From Bog-532 sp963833835 (GTDB taxonomy: Bacteria > Actinomycetota > Actinomycetes > Streptosporangiales > Streptosporangiaceae): a DNA stretch of 64,000 nucleotides. Both the position numbers and the translations under genes were made by a program. Under the pieces are notes generated by a model. That model was not told the DNA's origin, ran no database searches, and worked only from the letters and a program-made list of their open reading frames with translations. Below are positions 34,307 through 45,705 of the stretch, one piece after another (positions within the stretch are counted from its first letter, which is position 1; the number at the start of each line of letters is the position of its first letter). The DNA lies in the NCBI GenBank assembly GCA_963833835.1, contig CAWHZI010000008.1:372001-436000 (forward strand), in the 5' to 3' direction.

Positions 34307-34352
34307 GGGACTCCGGGCCCGCGTTGTTGCCCTCCCTCTTGACCCGTAATCT

Positions 34353-34368
34353 GATAACAGCAAGAAGC
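34353..34368 (+). repeat. Interspersed 16-nt repeat, copy 5
   Basis: GATAACAGCAAGAAGC, exact copy, between the APH(6)-like gene and the UvrA-like gene, plus orientation. The rest of the 219-bp gap shows no other clear signal. Confidence 0.85.
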
Positions 34369-34525
34369 GTGAGCGAAACCCACACGGGCCAGAAGCCAGA
34401 AACCTCGCCAGGAACCGGGAGTGGACGGGGCAGCTTTGGAGAAGCGCAGGTCATCGGGCTGCGGCTAGCCTGATGGGCGCGGGTGTCGCCGGCGCCTGCG
34501 GTGCCGGCGGGCGGATGGAGACACG

Positions 34526-36919
<2,394 letters not shown>

Positions 36920-36929
36920 TTTCTGCTCT

Positions 36930-37727
36930 GTGACGGGCGGAGCTGAATCTGAGCGGGACCAGGCCAAGCGGCACCACCAGCGGACCTTGTTCGACGGCAT
37001 TGCCGGCCGGTACCAGCGGTCCCGTCCCGGGTACCCGGTAGAGGTCGCGGACTTCATCGGCGCCACCGCGGGGATCGGCCCCGGCGCCGCGGTCCTGGAA
37101 GTCGGCTGCGGGACCGGTCAGCTCACCGAGCGGCTGGCCTACTCCAGCTTCCGGCTAACCGCGATCGACCCGGGCCCGTCCATGGTCGCGGCGGCCCGTC
37201 GGCGGCTGGCGGACGCGGGCGTCCGTTTCGAGGTCACCTCGTTCGAGGAGCTAGATGCGCCCGAGGGGTCGTTCGACCTGGTCATCTCGGGCACCGCGTT
37301 CCACTGGATCGATCCTGGGGTCGCGTTCGCCAAGCCCGCCCGGCTACTGCGGCCGGGTGGCTGGCTGGCCCTGGCCGACACCCACGAGCACTATGACGAT
37401 CCGCTCGGTGCGGCCCTCGACGACCTGTGGGTCACCCACGGCGACACCGGGGGCGCGTGGGAAAGGCGGCCCTCCGATCCCGCGGTGATCGCGGCCAGCG
37501 GCCTGTTCGGGCCGGCCGCCTGCCTGGACGACCGCCAGCGGGCCGTCCTGCCCGCGGCCGGTGTGGTCGCCCTGGAAAGCACCCGGGCGGCCTTCCTGAC
37601 CTGGCCGTCCGAGACCCAGCGCCGGTTCACCGCGGACCTGCGCGCGCTGCTCGAACCAGCCCCCGAGGTGCACCTGACCCGGCACACCTCGGTCACGATG
37701 GCGCAAGCCCGCCGGCTCCAGCCTTAG
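36930..37727 (+). CDS. Class I SAM-dependent methyltransferase
   Basis: A 265-aa methyltransferase (Methyltransf_11/25 type). Motif I is VLEVGCGTGQLTERLA (~55-70), with an acidic AIDPGPSM loop, then FDLVISGTAFHWIDP and LLRPGGWLALADTHEH. The AFHWIDP pattern is typical of trans-aconitate/ubiE-like small-molecule methyltransferases. Start GTG 36930; TAGTTT (36917-36922), overlapping the uvrA-like stop, ends 7 nt before it, so the gene may have its own leaderless promoter. The ends of this gene and the LLM gene overlap by 4 nt. Confidence 0.87.
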   Translation: MTGGAESERDQAKRHHQRTLFDGIAGRYQRSRPGYPVEVADFIGATAGIGPGAAVLEVGCGTGQLTERLAYSSFRLTAIDPGPSMVAAARRRLADAGVRFEVTSFEELDAPEGSFDLVISGTAFHWIDPGVAFAKPARLLRPGGWLALADTHEHYDDPLGAALDDLWVTHGDTGGAWERRPSDPAVIAASGLFGPAACLDDRQRAVLPAAGVVALESTRAAFLTWPSETQRRFTADLRALLEPAPEVHLTRHTSVTMAQARRLQP

Positions 37728-38635
37728 CCCCGCTGATCGGCTTGCCCGAAGATCTCGGTGGCGACCTCGTCGATGAGCTCGCTGGCCACCCACTGGACGA
37801 CGTGCTCGGGGTACGGGGCGGGCAGGGACAGGACGAGGTGCCCGAAGCCGGCCGCGGCCGCCTTGGTGATCACGTCCCGGGTGGGGCCGGGATCGTCGTA
37901 GGAGACCGGCAGGACGAGGGACCGGGTGATCGCACCGGGGTCACGGCCGATCTCGGCGCAGTAGCGGTCCAGCAGCTCGCCCCGGCGCAGGGCGGCCTCG
38001 ATGTCGCCGCCGGGGAAGTTCCACACGTCGGCGTGCTCGGCCACCACCCGCAGGGTCGCGCTGGCCTGGCCGCCGATCACGATCGGCGGATGCGGCCGCT
38101 GGACGGGCTTGGGGTTGCAGAACGCCCCGGCCAGATGCAGGTAGTCGCCGTCGAAGTCGAACGGCTGGTCCTCGTCCCACAGCCGCCGGATGACCGTGAG
38201 TGCCTCGGCCAGGCTGCCGACCGCATCGCGGGCGTTGCTGTAGGGCAGGCCGTAGGCGTCGTACTCGCGGCGGGCCCACGGGATGTCGGTCCGCGAGCCC
38301 GCGCCGATGCCGAAGTCGAGCCGCCCGCCGGAGACGTTGTCCACGGTGGCGGCCATCTTGGCCAGCAGCGCCGGCGGCCGGATGCGGTTGCTGGTGACCA
38401 GCAGGCCAAGCCGCAGCCGGCTGGTCTGCGCGGCCAGGGCCGACAGCAGCGTCCAGCCTTCGAAAATAGGGCCGTCCTTGTCGCCGCCGATGGGCAGCAG
38501 ATGATCGAACGCCCAGGCGTGCTCGATCTCCGGGATCGTGTCGGCCTCCTGCCAGACCCGCAGCAGGTCGGCGTAGCTGACCTGCTGCGGCGCGGTGGCG
38601 ATGCCGAAGCTGGGCGAGGTCGGGCGGTACTGCAT
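37724..38635 (-). CDS. LLM-class (F420/FMN-dependent) oxidoreductase
   Basis: A 303-aa luciferase-like TIM barrel. AWAFDHLLPIGGDKDGPIFEGWTLLSALAAQTSRLRLGLLVTSN and LDFGIGAGSRTDIPWARREYDAYGLPY match F420-dependent LLM enzymes, followed by PHPPIVIGGQASATLRVVAEHADVWN. Substrate unknown. ATG 38635 follows AGGAG at ~9 nt. Divergent from a TetR regulator across two tandem operators, so its expression is probably ligand-inducible. Confidence 0.9.
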   Translation of the reverse strand: MQYRPTSPSFGIATAPQQVSYADLLRVWQEADTIPEIEHAWAFDHLLPIGGDKDGPIFEGWTLLSALAAQTSRLRLGLLVTSNRIRPPALLAKMAATVDNVSGGRLDFGIGAGSRTDIPWARREYDAYGLPYSNARDAVGSLAEALTVIRRLWDEDQPFDFDGDYLHLAGAFCNPKPVQRPHPPIVIGGQASATLRVVAEHADVWNFPGGDIEAALRRGELLDRYCAEIGRDPGAITRSLVLPVSYDDPGPTRDVITKAAAAGFGHLVLSLPAPYPEHVVQWVASELIDEVATEIFGQADQRG

Positions 38636-38674
38636 TGATCCATCTCCTATGGCATGATGGCAGGCAGACGACAA

Positions 38675-38715
38675 ACGGAGCGTCGCTCCGCTAACGATAC
38701 GGAGCAACGCTCCGT
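38675..38715. promoter_or_regulatory. Two tandem TetR operators
   Basis: Copy A at 38675-38691 is ACGGAGC-N3-GCTCCGC; copy B at 38699-38715 is ACGGAGC-N3-GCTCCGT. Both have 7-bp arms (one terminal mismatch in A), and their centres are 24 bp apart. They lie between divergent LLM and tetR genes and very probably bind that TetR. Confidence 0.82.
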
Positions 38716-38743
38716 TTTGCAAGCCGACAGGAGGAGGTGGGTC

Positions 38744-39343
38744 GTGCCGGGGACCGATGAACAGACTGACGGACAGACCGGGGCCCGGCTCCCGAAGAAA
38801 CGGGCCGATGCCCGGCGGAATGAACAGACGCTGCTCGAGGTGGCGGCCGAGGTGTTCGTCACCTCGGGGGTGGAAGCGCCGGTACGCGACATCGCCAAGG
38901 CGGCCGGAGTCGGCATGGGCACGATCTACCGCCACTTCCCAACCCGGGCCGACCTCATCATCGCGGTCTACCGGCACCAGGTCGAAGCCTGCGCCGAAGC
39001 CGGGCCCGCGCTCCTGGCCAGCAGCGCCTCGCCGTACGAGGCGCTGCGGCGCTGGGTCGACCTGTTCGTGGACTTCCTCAGCACCAAGCATGGGCTGGCC
39101 GCCACCCTGCAGTCGGGCGACCCGAGGTTCGCGCCGCTGCACGCCTACTTCCTCGAACGCCTCACCCCGGTGTGCGCGTCGCTGCTGGACGCCGCCGCGT
39201 CCGCCGGGCAGATCGGCCGCGAGGTCAATGCGGGCGGGTTCCTGTTCGCCATCGGCAACCTGTGTGCTGGGGGCAGGAACGACCCCCGCTATGACGCGCG
39301 CGGCATGGTTCACCTGCTCGTCGCTGGGCTCCGGGGCCAGTAG
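38744..39343 (+). CDS. TetR-family transcriptional regulator
   Basis: A 199-aa TetR repressor. The HTH is at ~23-68: LLEVAAEVFVTSGVEAPVRDIAKAAGVGMGTIYRHFPTRADLI. The C-terminal ligand domain is of the kind seen with flavin-dependent oxidoreductase targets. GTG 38744 has AGGAGGT 6 nt upstream; an earlier in-frame ATG (38654) would run through the operators and is rejected. Its stop overlaps the next gene's GTG (TAGTG), so the DUF574 methyltransferase is coupled to it. Confidence 0.92.
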   Translation: MPGTDEQTDGQTGARLPKKRADARRNEQTLLEVAAEVFVTSGVEAPVRDIAKAAGVGMGTIYRHFPTRADLIIAVYRHQVEACAEAGPALLASSASPYEALRRWVDLFVDFLSTKHGLAATLQSGDPRFAPLHAYFLERLTPVCASLLDAAASAGQIGREVNAGGFLFAIGNLCAGGRNDPRYDARGMVHLLVAGLRGQ

Positions 39344-40140
39344 TGCTACCGGAGATCAACCGCTCTCAGCCGCATCCCGCGCGGATCTACGACTATTTCA
39401 TCGGCGGGGAGAACAACTTCGCGGCGGACCGCGAGACGGCGGCGCAGATCCTGCAGCGTTCCCCGGCCGTGCCCATCGCGGCGCGCGAGAACCGGGCGTT
39501 CCTGGGCCGGGCGGTCAGGTACCTGACCGCCGAGGCGGGCATCACCCAGTTCCTCGACATCGGCAGTGGGCTGCCGGCCACGAACAACGTCCACCAGGTG
39601 GCGCAGGACATCACCCCCTCGGCCCGGGTCGTCTACGCCGACAACGACCCTCTCGTCCACGCCCACGCGCAGGCCCTGCTGGCCTCGGCGCCGGCGGGCC
39701 GCACCGCCTATCTCCACGGCGACCTGCGCAACCCCGCCGCGATCTTGTCCCACCCGGACACCCGCGCCGTGCTCGACTTCGGCCAGCCGGTCGCGCTGAT
39801 GCTGGTGGCGGTCCTGCATTTCGTCCCGGACGAGTACCAGCCCGGCCAGATCATCGCGACCCTGCTAGACGCCCTGCCCCCGGGCAGCTACCTGGTGGCC
39901 TCGCATCTGACCACCCAGCACGACCCGGAGGCCACGTCGGCCGGGCAGCAGACGATGCGGGAGGCGGGGATGACCATGCAGAAACGGGACTCCGATGTCT
40001 TCGCCGAGCTGGCCTTCTCCGGGCTGGACCTGGTACCGCCTGGCGTGGTGCTGGCTTCCGAGTGGCGGCCGGCCGGGGACGGCCCGCGACCGGCCCCGGC
40101 CGAGGTGAACTGCTACGCGGGCGTGGCCCGCAAACCGTGA
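39343..40140 (+). CDS. DUF574-family SAM-dependent methyltransferase
   Basis: A 265-aa protein of the actinobacterial DUF574/Methyltransf_19 family: PHPARIYDYFIGGENNFAADRETA at the N terminus, TQFLDIGSGLPATNNVHQVAQ as SAM motif I, and YADNDPLVHAHAQALL. These proteins are numerous in Streptomyces and frequently sit beside regulators; targets are mostly unknown. GTG 39343 overlaps the tetR stop, so it is translated with the regulator and likely shares its operator control. Confidence 0.88.
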   Translation: MLPEINRSQPHPARIYDYFIGGENNFAADRETAAQILQRSPAVPIAARENRAFLGRAVRYLTAEAGITQFLDIGSGLPATNNVHQVAQDITPSARVVYADNDPLVHAHAQALLASAPAGRTAYLHGDLRNPAAILSHPDTRAVLDFGQPVALMLVAVLHFVPDEYQPGQIIATLLDALPPGSYLVASHLTTQHDPEATSAGQQTMREAGMTMQKRDSDVFAELAFSGLDLVPPGVVLASEWRPAGDGPRPAPAEVNCYAGVARKP

Positions 40141-40148
40141 CCGGCGTG

Positions 40149-41099
40149 CTATCGCCCGGTTGGGTCAACCTCCAGCGCGCCGCCGCCACTGGTCACCGTG
40201 AGGCTGCGGGACGCCGACGGATCGGCGGAAACGCGCACCGACTGCGGGCCGCCGTCGCTGTCGGTGCTCAGCGCGTAAGAGCCGCTGGGCACGTCCAGCG
40301 TGGCCGGGCCGCCGTCGGTGCTGAGCGTCACCAGTTCGGGTGCCGCGGCGAACGTCACCTGGCCGGAGCCGCCGCCGGTGCTGATGCCGGCCGTCTGGCT
40401 GCCGAGATTCCGGAGGACCACAGGACCGCCGGCGGAGTCGGCCTGCAGCGGCCCGGTCAGGCCGGTCACCGCCAGCAACCCGCCCTCGGTGCTGATCGTG
40501 GCCGGGCCGTTGATCCCCGTGGCGGTCATGGGGCCACCGCCGGTGTCGGCATGCAGCGGCCCGGTCAGGCCGTTCAGGTCGAGGGAACCACCGTCGGTGT
40601 CGACGGTCAGCGTCCCGGTCAGGCGGGCGAGGGTCACCGGAGCGCCGCCGGACTCCACGTTCGCCCCGGCCACACCGGAGATGGCCACCGGTGCTCCGTT
40701 GCTGGACACGGTGACCGGCACTGTGGCCGGGACCGTCACCACGAAGCTGACCGCACAGTCGATGGTGGAACACGCCGGGTCGGCCAGGGTGAGGCGGCCG
40801 CCGGAGACCGAGTCCTCCACCCGGGGCTGCGGGCTCACCGCCTTGTCGTAGCTGATCAGCTCGATGATCTGCACGCCGCGGCCGGAACCGGCCTGAACCC
40901 GCACCGAGCCGTCCTGGCTCTGCACGTCCAGGCTGGTGATGGGCTGGACCAGCGAGATGGTGCGGGTGGCCGTGTTGGCGGGTGTCATGTGCTGACCGTC
41001 GGCGCCCGGATGGGTGAGCAGGCGGGCACCGGGCACCGCGAGCACGGCCGCGGTGGCCAGACCGGACAGGCCCCAGATCCAGCGCCCGTGCGCCGTCAC
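40149..41099 (-). CDS. DUF4097-type membrane-anchored beta-helix protein
   Basis: A 316-aa protein: an N-terminal hydrophobic helix (~7-25, IWGLSGLATAAVLAVPGARLL) and then a repetitive Gly/Thr/Ser-rich region with ~20-residue repeats of the form GG-x-hydrophobic-x-(V/A)-x-G-(L/I)-x-GP, predicted as a right-handed beta-helix (DUF4097/DUF2807 putative adhesin). The GTG start overlaps the kinase stop (GTGA), so it is coupled to the sensor kinase. The extracytoplasmic repeat domain may contribute to signal perception at the envelope; this is inference. Confidence 0.82.
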   Translation of the reverse strand: MTAHGRWIWGLSGLATAAVLAVPGARLLTHPGADGQHMTPANTATRTISLVQPITSLDVQSQDGSVRVQAGSGRGVQIIELISYDKAVSPQPRVEDSVSGGRLTLADPACSTIDCAVSFVVTVPATVPVTVSSNGAPVAISGVAGANVESGGAPVTLARLTGTLTVDTDGGSLDLNGLTGPLHADTGGGPMTATGINGPATISTEGGLLAVTGLTGPLQADSAGGPVVLRNLGSQTAGISTGGGSGQVTFAAAPELVTLSTDGGPATLDVPSGSYALSTDSDGGPQSVRVSADPSASRSLTVTSGGGALEVDPTGR

Positions 41100-42391
41100 C
41101 GTGCGCACGGCAGGTCCACGGTGAGCAGGGTCGGCCCGCCGGCCGGGCTGGCGATCTCGAAACTGCCGTCCACCGAGGCGGCCCGCTTGGCCAGGCCGGC
41201 CAGGCCGGTGCCGCGGTCCGGATCGGCTCCGCCCACGCCGTCGTCGCTGACGATGATGTGCAACCGGTCCTCCGCTCGGTGGAGAAACACCTCGGCCTGG
41301 CTGGCCTGGGCATGCTTGGAGATATTGGTGAGCCCTTCGGAGACCACGAAGTAGGCCACTGCCTCGATCGTGGCGGACGGGCGCCGGGCCACGTCGACGG
41401 TCACCTTGACCGGGATCGGCATCCGCGCCGCCACCCCGGACAGTGCCGCGTCCAGGCCGCGGTCCTCCAGCACGGGCGGGTGCAGCCCGCGGATCAGGTT
41501 CCGCAGCTCGGCCAGGGCGGCCTTGGCCTCGTCGTGGGCCTCGGCGATGACCAGCTGAGCCCGCTCGCCGTCGGCCCGTTCGGCCCGGGCCATGCCCAGC
41601 TGGAGGGCCAGCGAGACCAGCCGCTGCTGGGTGCCGTCGTGCAGGTCCCGCTCCAGGCGCCGCCGTTCGGCGTCGGCCGCGTCGACGACGCCGGCCCGGG
41701 TCTGGGTCAGCTGCTCGACCCGCACCTGCAGTTCCTCGGCCTTGCCCGGCCCCAGCAGGGCCCGGGCCACCCGGGCGTCCAGGGAGCCGACCGCGGCGCT
41801 GACCCGGGGCGCGAGCACGAGGGCCGCCAGGCCGGCCGCGGTCAGGTACAGGTCGAAGGGGATCCACTTCAGCACCGGGAAGTTCACCGACCCGGACGAC
41901 TGGCCCCGCGCCAGCAGCGACCCGGGTGGCCGGGTCCAGGCCCAGGTGTACAGCAGCGTGTACGCGGCGCCGCCCAGCCAGAGCGCGAAGGCCAGCATCG
42001 CCGCGGCAGCCAGCGCCGGGCCGGCCAGCAGGTGGTAGGCGGCCTGCTGCCAGGTGGACCGGGACCGGACCGTGGTGATGAAACCAGCCTGGCTCCACCG
42101 GTCCGGGATGGCCGGCCGCGGCGGGATGTCGACCCCGGCGGTGACCCGCAGCCGGTGCCGCTGGATCACGGTCAGCAGCGGCAGCGCGGCGAACACGGCG
42201 GCCAGGCCGATCAGCGGCAACGGCCACACCCGGGGCGCGCCCCGCATCGACAGGACAACGGCCACGAGCGCGATGAGCTGCGCCGGGATGCCGCCGACCA
42301 GGTACAGGGCCTGGCGCCAGGCGGCCGGTGACCACGGCACGCGGTGGTACCGCGCCGTGAGCCCGTCAGCACGGGCAGCAAGGGTGGTCAT
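41096..42391 (-). CDS. NarL-type sensor histidine kinase (HisKA_3)
   Basis: A 431-aa membrane kinase. Four to five N-terminal helices (~30-180) form a short sensor domain. The dimerisation/phosphoacceptor helix is ERRRLERDLHDGTQQRLVSLALQLG (phospho-His in LHDG). The ATPase domain has EGLTNISKHAQ (N box) and IIVSDDGVGGADPDRGTGLAGLAKR (G boxes). It should phosphorylate a NarL-type regulator, most likely the one at 45.7 kb. ATG 42391 gives the family N terminus. It is divergent from the ABC transporter and coupled to the DUF4097 gene. Confidence 0.9.
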   Translation of the reverse strand: MTTLAARADGLTARYHRVPWSPAAWRQALYLVGGIPAQLIALVAVVLSMRGAPRVWPLPLIGLAAVFAALPLLTVIQRHRLRVTAGVDIPPRPAIPDRWSQAGFITTVRSRSTWQQAAYHLLAGPALAAAAMLAFALWLGGAAYTLLYTWAWTRPPGSLLARGQSSGSVNFPVLKWIPFDLYLTAAGLAALVLAPRVSAAVGSLDARVARALLGPGKAEELQVRVEQLTQTRAGVVDAADAERRRLERDLHDGTQQRLVSLALQLGMARAERADGERAQLVIAEAHDEAKAALAELRNLIRGLHPPVLEDRGLDAALSGVAARMPIPVKVTVDVARRPSATIEAVAYFVVSEGLTNISKHAQASQAEVFLHRAEDRLHIIVSDDGVGGADPDRGTGLAGLAKRAASVDGSFEIASPAGGPTLLTVDLPCAR

Positions 42392-42448
42392 GGCCCCACG
42401 GTACGTGCCTGGCCGCGGCCGTTCCATGCAGCGCAATACACGATCACG

Positions 42449-42467
42449 GTGGTGCTAGCTGCACCAC
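42449..42467. promoter_or_regulatory. Palindrome between kinase and ABC transporter operons
   Basis: GTGGTGC-TAGCT-GCACCAC, perfect 7-bp arms with a 5-nt centre. It lies in the 176-bp divergent gap, 58 nt upstream of the kinase and ~100 nt upstream of the ABC gene. The best candidate binder is the NarL-type response regulator encoded in the same module. Confidence 0.55.
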
Positions 42468-42567
42468 AGAAACGGCACTGTGGCCCAATGCGCGCGGGAC
42501 TGGCCCGGGGCCATTCTTACGGCACGGCCGGGGGTTCCGGCTGGTTCCGTTGCCTAAAGAGGTCCCG

Positions 42568-43290
42568 ATGCGTGAGCAATTCGCCCGGATGGTCCCGATG
42601 GCCGGGGAGGTGATCCGGCTGGAGGGGGTGACCAAGACCTACCAGTCGGGCGCCGCGCCGGCGCTGCTGGACGTGCACCTGAGCGTGGCCGCCGGGGAAG
42701 TGGTGGCGATCATGGGCCCCTCCGGCAGCGGCAAGTCCACCCTGCTCAACCTGGTCGCCGGGCTGGACCGGCCGAGCACCGGTCAGGTCAGCATCGCCGG
42801 GCGGCGGATCGACAAGCTCAGCGAGAGCGCGCTGGCCCGGTTTCGCGCCCAGCACGTCGGCATCGTCTTCCAGTTCTTCAACCTGCTCGACGACCTCACC
42901 GTCGAGGACAACGTGCTGCTGCCAGCCCAGCTGGCCGGGGCGTCCCGGCGGCAGGCCCGGGCCCGGGCCGGGGAGTTGCTGGCCCAGCTGGGGATCGCCC
43001 AGTACCGCGACGCCTACCCGGCCCGGATGTCGGGCGGGCAGCGGCAGCGGGTGGCGATCGCCCGGGCCCTGGTCAACCGCCCGGAGCTGCTGCTGGCGGA
43101 CGAGCCGACCGGGGCCCTGGACACGACCACCGGGCAGGAGATCGCCGCAGTGCTGCGGAAGCTGAACCGCGACGGGCAGACGCTGGTGCTGGTCACCCAC
43201 GACCGCTCGCTGGCCAAGCGGTTCGCGGCCCGCACCGTCGACCTGGTCGACGGCCAACTGGTGAGCAGCGCCGCCGGGGTGCCGGCATGA
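42568..43290 (+). CDS. ABC transporter ATP-binding protein (MacB/LolD type)
   Basis: A 240-aa ATPase with Walker A GPSGSGKSTLLNL, Q-loop FQFFNLLDDLT, signature MSGGQRQRVAIARAL, Walker B LLLADEPTGALD and H-loop VLVTHD. The FFNLL and EPTGALD features mark the MacB/LolD/FtsE-like branch that works with FtsX-type permeases in efflux or lipoprotein handling. ATG 42568 has AGAGG 6-7 nt upstream; TTG 42550 is rejected. Its ATGA overlap with the permease shows tight coupling. Confidence 0.92.
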   Translation: MREQFARMVPMAGEVIRLEGVTKTYQSGAAPALLDVHLSVAAGEVVAIMGPSGSGKSTLLNLVAGLDRPSTGQVSIAGRRIDKLSESALARFRAQHVGIVFQFFNLLDDLTVEDNVLLPAQLAGASRRQARARAGELLAQLGIAQYRDAYPARMSGGQRQRVAIARALVNRPELLLADEPTGALDTTTGQEIAAVLRKLNRDGQTLVLVTHDRSLAKRFAARTVDLVDGQLVSSAAGVPA

Positions 43291-45695
43291 GCTGGCTGGG
43301 CCCGGTACGCACCGCGACCGGGGGACTGCGGCGGCACAAGGTCCAGGCGATCGCGATCGCCATGGTGGTGCTCATCTCCACCGCCTCGGCCACCCTGGGC
43401 CTGAGCTTGCTGGCCGCGAGCAACTCACCGTTCCGGCACGCGTTCGCCAGCCAGCACGGCGCCGACGCCACCCTGACCGTCAACCCGGGCCGGGCCGGGC
43501 CGGCCCAGCTCGCCGCGACCAGGACGCTCGGTGGTGTGACCGCGACGGCGGGGCCGTACGCCGCGGCCACTGTCGCGGTGCAGTCCGATGGCCAGCCGTA
43601 CGGGCCGCTCACCCTGGCCGGGCGGACCTCGACCGGCGGCCCGGTCGACGACCTGGTCCTGAACGCCGGGCACTGGCCGGACGGCCTGGGCCAGGTGGTG
43701 CTGGACCGGGCCGCGGGCCCCGGGACGGGCGAGGGAGGCCTGCAGCTGGGCAGCAAGCTCACCGTGACCGGCACCACGACCAGCACCGTGACCGGCATGG
43801 CGGCCGGTGTCCAGGCCAGCGGCGCCGCGGGGGCGCGGACGCTGACCGTGGTCGGTTTCGCCAACTCGGTCACAGGCACGGCGGACGGCTGGGTCACCGC
43901 CGGGGAAGCGGCCCGGCTGCAGGCGCTCGGCGGGACAGCCAGCACGCAGATGATGTACCGGTTCACCCAGGCCGGCAGTTACGCCCAGGTTCGCGCGGAC
44001 GTCGCCGAGGTGACCCGGGCCCTGCCGGCCGGCGCGGTCACGGGGGCCGCGTCCTGGCTCAGCGCGGAGGACAACTCCAACAACAACGGCGCGATCATGG
44101 AGCCGTTCGTGCTCGCGTTCGCGCTGATCGGCCTGATCATGGCGGTGCTCATCGTCGGCAACGTGGTCAGCGGGGCGGTCGTGGCCGGCTACCACCGGAT
44201 CGGGGTGCTGAAGAGCCTGGGCCTCACCCCGGCCCAGGTCGCGGCCGCCTACCTGACCCGGGTTGGCTGGCCGGCCCTGGCCGGTGCGCTGATCGGGGTG
44301 GTAGTGGGCTACGTGCTGGCGATCCCGGTGCTGCAGCACTCGGCGGGCGCCTATGGGGTCGGCCACCAGCAGGTGCCGGTGTGGGCGATGCTGGCCGCCC
44401 CGGCCGGGATCCTGGCCGTCACCGCCCTGGCCGCCCTGGGTCCGGCGCTGCGCGCGGGACGGCTATCGGCCACCCGCGCCATCGCGGCCGGGCGGGCCCC
44501 GCAGTCCGGGCGCGGGTACGCCGTGCACCGGCTGGCCGCGCGGCTGCGGCTGCCCCGGCCTGCCGCTCTCGGGCTGGCGGCACCGTTCGCCCGCCCGGCC
44601 CGGGCCGCGGTGACGCTGGCGTCGATCGCGTTCGGGGCGACCGCGGTGATCTTCGCGTTCGGGCTGACCGCTTCGCTGAACCGGGCCGCGCAGGCCTCGG
44701 ATCTAAGCGGCACGGTCCCGGTACAGGTCCAGCCGTTCGGCCCGGGCGGGGGGTCCGGGCCAGGCGGGCTGCCCAGCGCCGCGCAGGACGCGGCGGTCAC
44801 CGCCACGCTGCGGTCCCAGCCGGGTACCGCGCACGAGGTGGCGCTGTACGGCGATCAGGTCACGGTGCCCGGTATCGGGGGTCACGTCTACGCGCAGGCG
44901 TTCAGCGGCGACGCCGCCTGGACCGGCTACGCGCTCATCAGGGGGCACTGGTACGACGGGCCGGGCCAGGTGGTGGTGAACACCGCCTTCCTGACCCAGA
45001 GCGGCCTGAGCGTCGGCAGCCCGGTCACCGTGAACACCGGAACGGCCCAGGTCACCGTGCGGATCGCCGGGGAGGTGTTCCAGCCGTCCAGCGACCCGCA
45101 GCTGCTGGCGGCCACCCAGGCCCTGCCCGGCCTCGCAACCCCGGCGAACCTGCAGCAGTACGACGTGGGCCTGCGGCCCGGGACCACCCCGGCCAGCTAC
45201 ACCCGGGCCGTCAACGGCACCCTGGGCTCACACAACCCCTGGCAGGCCACGCCCGCCCAGGCCGACAACTTCTACACCGTCGCGGTTGGCCTGGTCGGCC
45301 TGCTGGCGCTCATGGTCGCGGCCGCCGCCGGGCTGGGCGTGCTCAACACGGTGCTGATGACGACCCGGGAGCGGGTCCACGACCTGGGGGTGTTCAAGGC
45401 CCTGGGGATGCGGCCCCGGCAGCTGCTGACCATGGTGGTGTGCTGGATCGCCGGCCCGGCCGTGCTGGCCGGGGTGATCGCGGCACCCGTCGCGGTGGCG
45501 CTGAACTCCGCCACCGTGCACGCCATGGCCGGAACCGCCCATACCGGCATCCCGGCCAGCCTGACCCAGGTGTTCCCGCCCGGACGGCTGGCCCTGCTGT
45601 CGCTGGCGGCGCTGATCATCGCGGTGGCCGGGGCGCTGCTGCCGGCCAGCTGGGCCGCCCGGGCCCGGCCCGCCACGGCCCTGCGCACCGAGTGA
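43287..45695 (+). CDS. FtsX-like ABC transporter permease
   Basis: An 802-aa permease with two FtsX modules. The topology is one N-terminal helix, a ~200-aa extracytoplasmic domain, three helices (near 265-400), a linker with one helix (~440), a second extracytoplasmic domain, and three C-terminal helices (~670-795) containing LGVLNTVLMTTRERVHDLGVFKALGMRPRQLL. MacB-like transporters of this size export antimicrobial peptides or large lipophilic compounds. The operon with a response regulator suggests self-protection against a cell-envelope-acting compound. Confidence 0.9.
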   Translation: MSWLGPVRTATGGLRRHKVQAIAIAMVVLISTASATLGLSLLAASNSPFRHAFASQHGADATLTVNPGRAGPAQLAATRTLGGVTATAGPYAAATVAVQSDGQPYGPLTLAGRTSTGGPVDDLVLNAGHWPDGLGQVVLDRAAGPGTGEGGLQLGSKLTVTGTTTSTVTGMAAGVQASGAAGARTLTVVGFANSVTGTADGWVTAGEAARLQALGGTASTQMMYRFTQAGSYAQVRADVAEVTRALPAGAVTGAASWLSAEDNSNNNGAIMEPFVLAFALIGLIMAVLIVGNVVSGAVVAGYHRIGVLKSLGLTPAQVAAAYLTRVGWPALAGALIGVVVGYVLAIPVLQHSAGAYGVGHQQVPVWAMLAAPAGILAVTALAALGPALRAGRLSATRAIAAGRAPQSGRGYAVHRLAARLRLPRPAALGLAAPFARPARAAVTLASIAFGATAVIFAFGLTASLNRAAQASDLSGTVPVQVQPFGPGGGSGPGGLPSAAQDAAVTATLRSQPGTAHEVALYGDQVTVPGIGGHVYAQAFSGDAAWTGYALIRGHWYDGPGQVVVNTAFLTQSGLSVGSPVTVNTGTAQVTVRIAGEVFQPSSDPQLLAATQALPGLATPANLQQYDVGLRPGTTPASYTRAVNGTLGSHNPWQATPAQADNFYTVAVGLVGLLALMVAAAAGLGVLNTVLMTTRERVHDLGVFKALGMRPRQLLTMVVCWIAGPAVLAGVIAAPVAVALNSATVHAMAGTAHTGIPASLTQVFPPGRLALLSLAALIIAVAGALLPASWAARARPATALRTE

Positions 45696-45705
45696 AAGGC
45701 ATAGC

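Noticed and set aside
30833..34368. CRISPR array
   Set aside because: The 16-nt repeats are irregularly spaced (72 to ~2100 nt), separated by genes, and no cas gene is present.
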